Assembly: GCA_024641255.1 (NCBI GenBank)
Contig: JAHEDL010000157.1
Span: 1-6,534, forward strand
Direction: 5' to 3'
Source: Pseudorhodobacter sp.
Lineage (GTDB): Bacteria > Pseudomonadota > Alphaproteobacteria > Rhodobacterales > Rhodobacteraceae
DNA length: 6,534 nt
In this document: positions 6,118 through 6,534 of the stretch, one piece after another
Numbering within the stretch: position 1 is the first letter of the stretch
Layout: each line of letters starts with the position of its first letter
Made by a program: the position numbers and the translations under genes
The notes under the pieces: model-generated
What the model was told of the DNA's origin: nothing
Database searches by the model: none
Seen by the model: the letters and a program-made list of their open reading frames with translations, nothing else

Positions 6118-6534
6118 TCCCGCAGCCGCGCGCGGGCGATGTAGAACGCGGGTCTGCAAGATCGGCGTTTCGGCCATCCAGATCCGCTGCGCCGCGCGGG
6201 CGGGGCGCAAAAGCAGGCTATCCCCTGCTGCGACAAGGGCCAATGCGCCGGTTTGCTGCAACACCCCCTGATCCAACACGATACAGCCGTGCGGCAGCGC
6301 CGTATCCGGCGGCAGGGATGCGGCAAGCACCACCAAATCCGCCGCAGCACAGGCATCGGCAAACCCAAGCGCCGCCTGCTTGCCCGCAAGCGCCACGCCG
6401 CGCCAATTGCCCACCTGAAACCAGCGCGCCTTTGCATCACCGCTAAAGCCGGGCCGCGCCGCAGCGTCGGGTTGCAGCGCTAGATCGCCATCGTCTTGCA
6501 ACCACGCCTCGGCAGCAAACCCGGCACCGCTTGG
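6100..6534 (-). CDS. comEC: C-terminal part of ComEC/Rec2 competence protein (partial)
   Basis: ComEC is the inner-membrane channel that carries single-stranded DNA into the cytoplasm during natural transformation. Only the last 144 residues are visible; the gene enters from the right edge and ends at TAG (6102-6100). The frame reads [14 protein letters not shown] near the edge, then ARPGF, an alanine-rich stretch with [30 protein letters not shown], and a tail ending [22 protein letters not shown]. This pattern matches, from memory, the C-terminal metallo-beta-lactamase-like end of Rhodobacteraceae ComEC proteins, and comEC next to lexA is a known arrangement there. The transmembrane competence domain lies outside the window, so the call rests on the C-terminal pattern and synteny. 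The gene converges on lexA with an 18-base tail overlap. Confidence 0.8.
   Translation of the reverse strand, partial: PSGAGFAAEAWLQDDGDLALQPDAAARPGFSGDAKARWFQVGNWRGVALAGKQAALGFADACAAADLVVLAASLPPDTALPHGCIVLDQGVLQQTGALALVAAGDSLLLRPARAAQRIWMAETPILQTRVLHRPRAAAGSVAAD

Noticed and set aside
6119..6136. CCCGC/GCGGG dyad after lexA as a terminator
   Set aside because: It is a short stem inside comEC coding sequence with no T-tract on either strand, as expected by chance in GC-rich DNA.
1..6534. CRISPR arrays, tRNA or rRNA genes, insertion sequences, phage genes
   Set aside because: No regularly spaced repeats, cloverleaf-like sequences, transposase frames or terminal inverted repeats were seen; gene density leaves no room for them.

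Overview
This window is a compact, high-G+C stretch of chromosome from an alphaproteobacterium, most likely a member of the Rhodobacteraceae. Four things point there: the order trpG-trpD-trpC-moaC-moeA-lexA with comEC on the opposite strand, the family-typical protein sequences, a long-linker LexA of 228 residues, and an upstream GAAC-N7-GAAC box, the alphaproteobacterial form of the SOS operator. I did not see enough to name a genus.

Layout. Bases 1-317 (minus strand) hold the 5' part of a GTG-start membrane-anchored protein, probably the YibQ-like divergent polysaccharide deacetylase. A divergent intergenic region (318-459) follows, with one small inverted repeat. The plus-strand cluster then runs trpG (460-1047), trpD (1044-2057), ung (2062-2721), a 157-base gap holding two inverted repeats, trpC (2879-3691), moaC (3688-4176) and moeA (4173-5348). 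Three of the junctions are 4-base ATGA stop/start overlaps and ung begins 4 bases after trpD. An 82-base region (5349-5430) carries a TTGACA element and the SOS box in front of lexA (5431-6117). The window ends in the C-terminal part of comEC on the minus strand (6100-6534), whose stop lies inside the 3' end of lexA.

How the genes work together. TrpG, TrpD and TrpC carry out early tryptophan steps: glutamine amide transfer to make anthranilate, phosphoribosyl transfer, and closure of the indole ring. TrpE, TrpF, TrpB and TrpA are not here and must be encoded elsewhere. MoaC and MoeA act in molybdenum cofactor synthesis and appear translationally coupled to trpC, so two unrelated pathways share a transcript. 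Uracil-DNA glycosylase and LexA add DNA repair and its control, and ComEC is the DNA-uptake channel. LexA has its own promoter and very probably represses itself.

Novelty. All the genes are recognisable housekeeping genes and I see no convincing undescribed system. The least explained sequence is the ung-trpC gap, with an A-rich block, a tandem CGGGGGT repeat that can form alternative hairpins, and a second inverted repeat. It looks like a dispersed intergenic element or a leader structure ahead of trpC-moaC-moeA.
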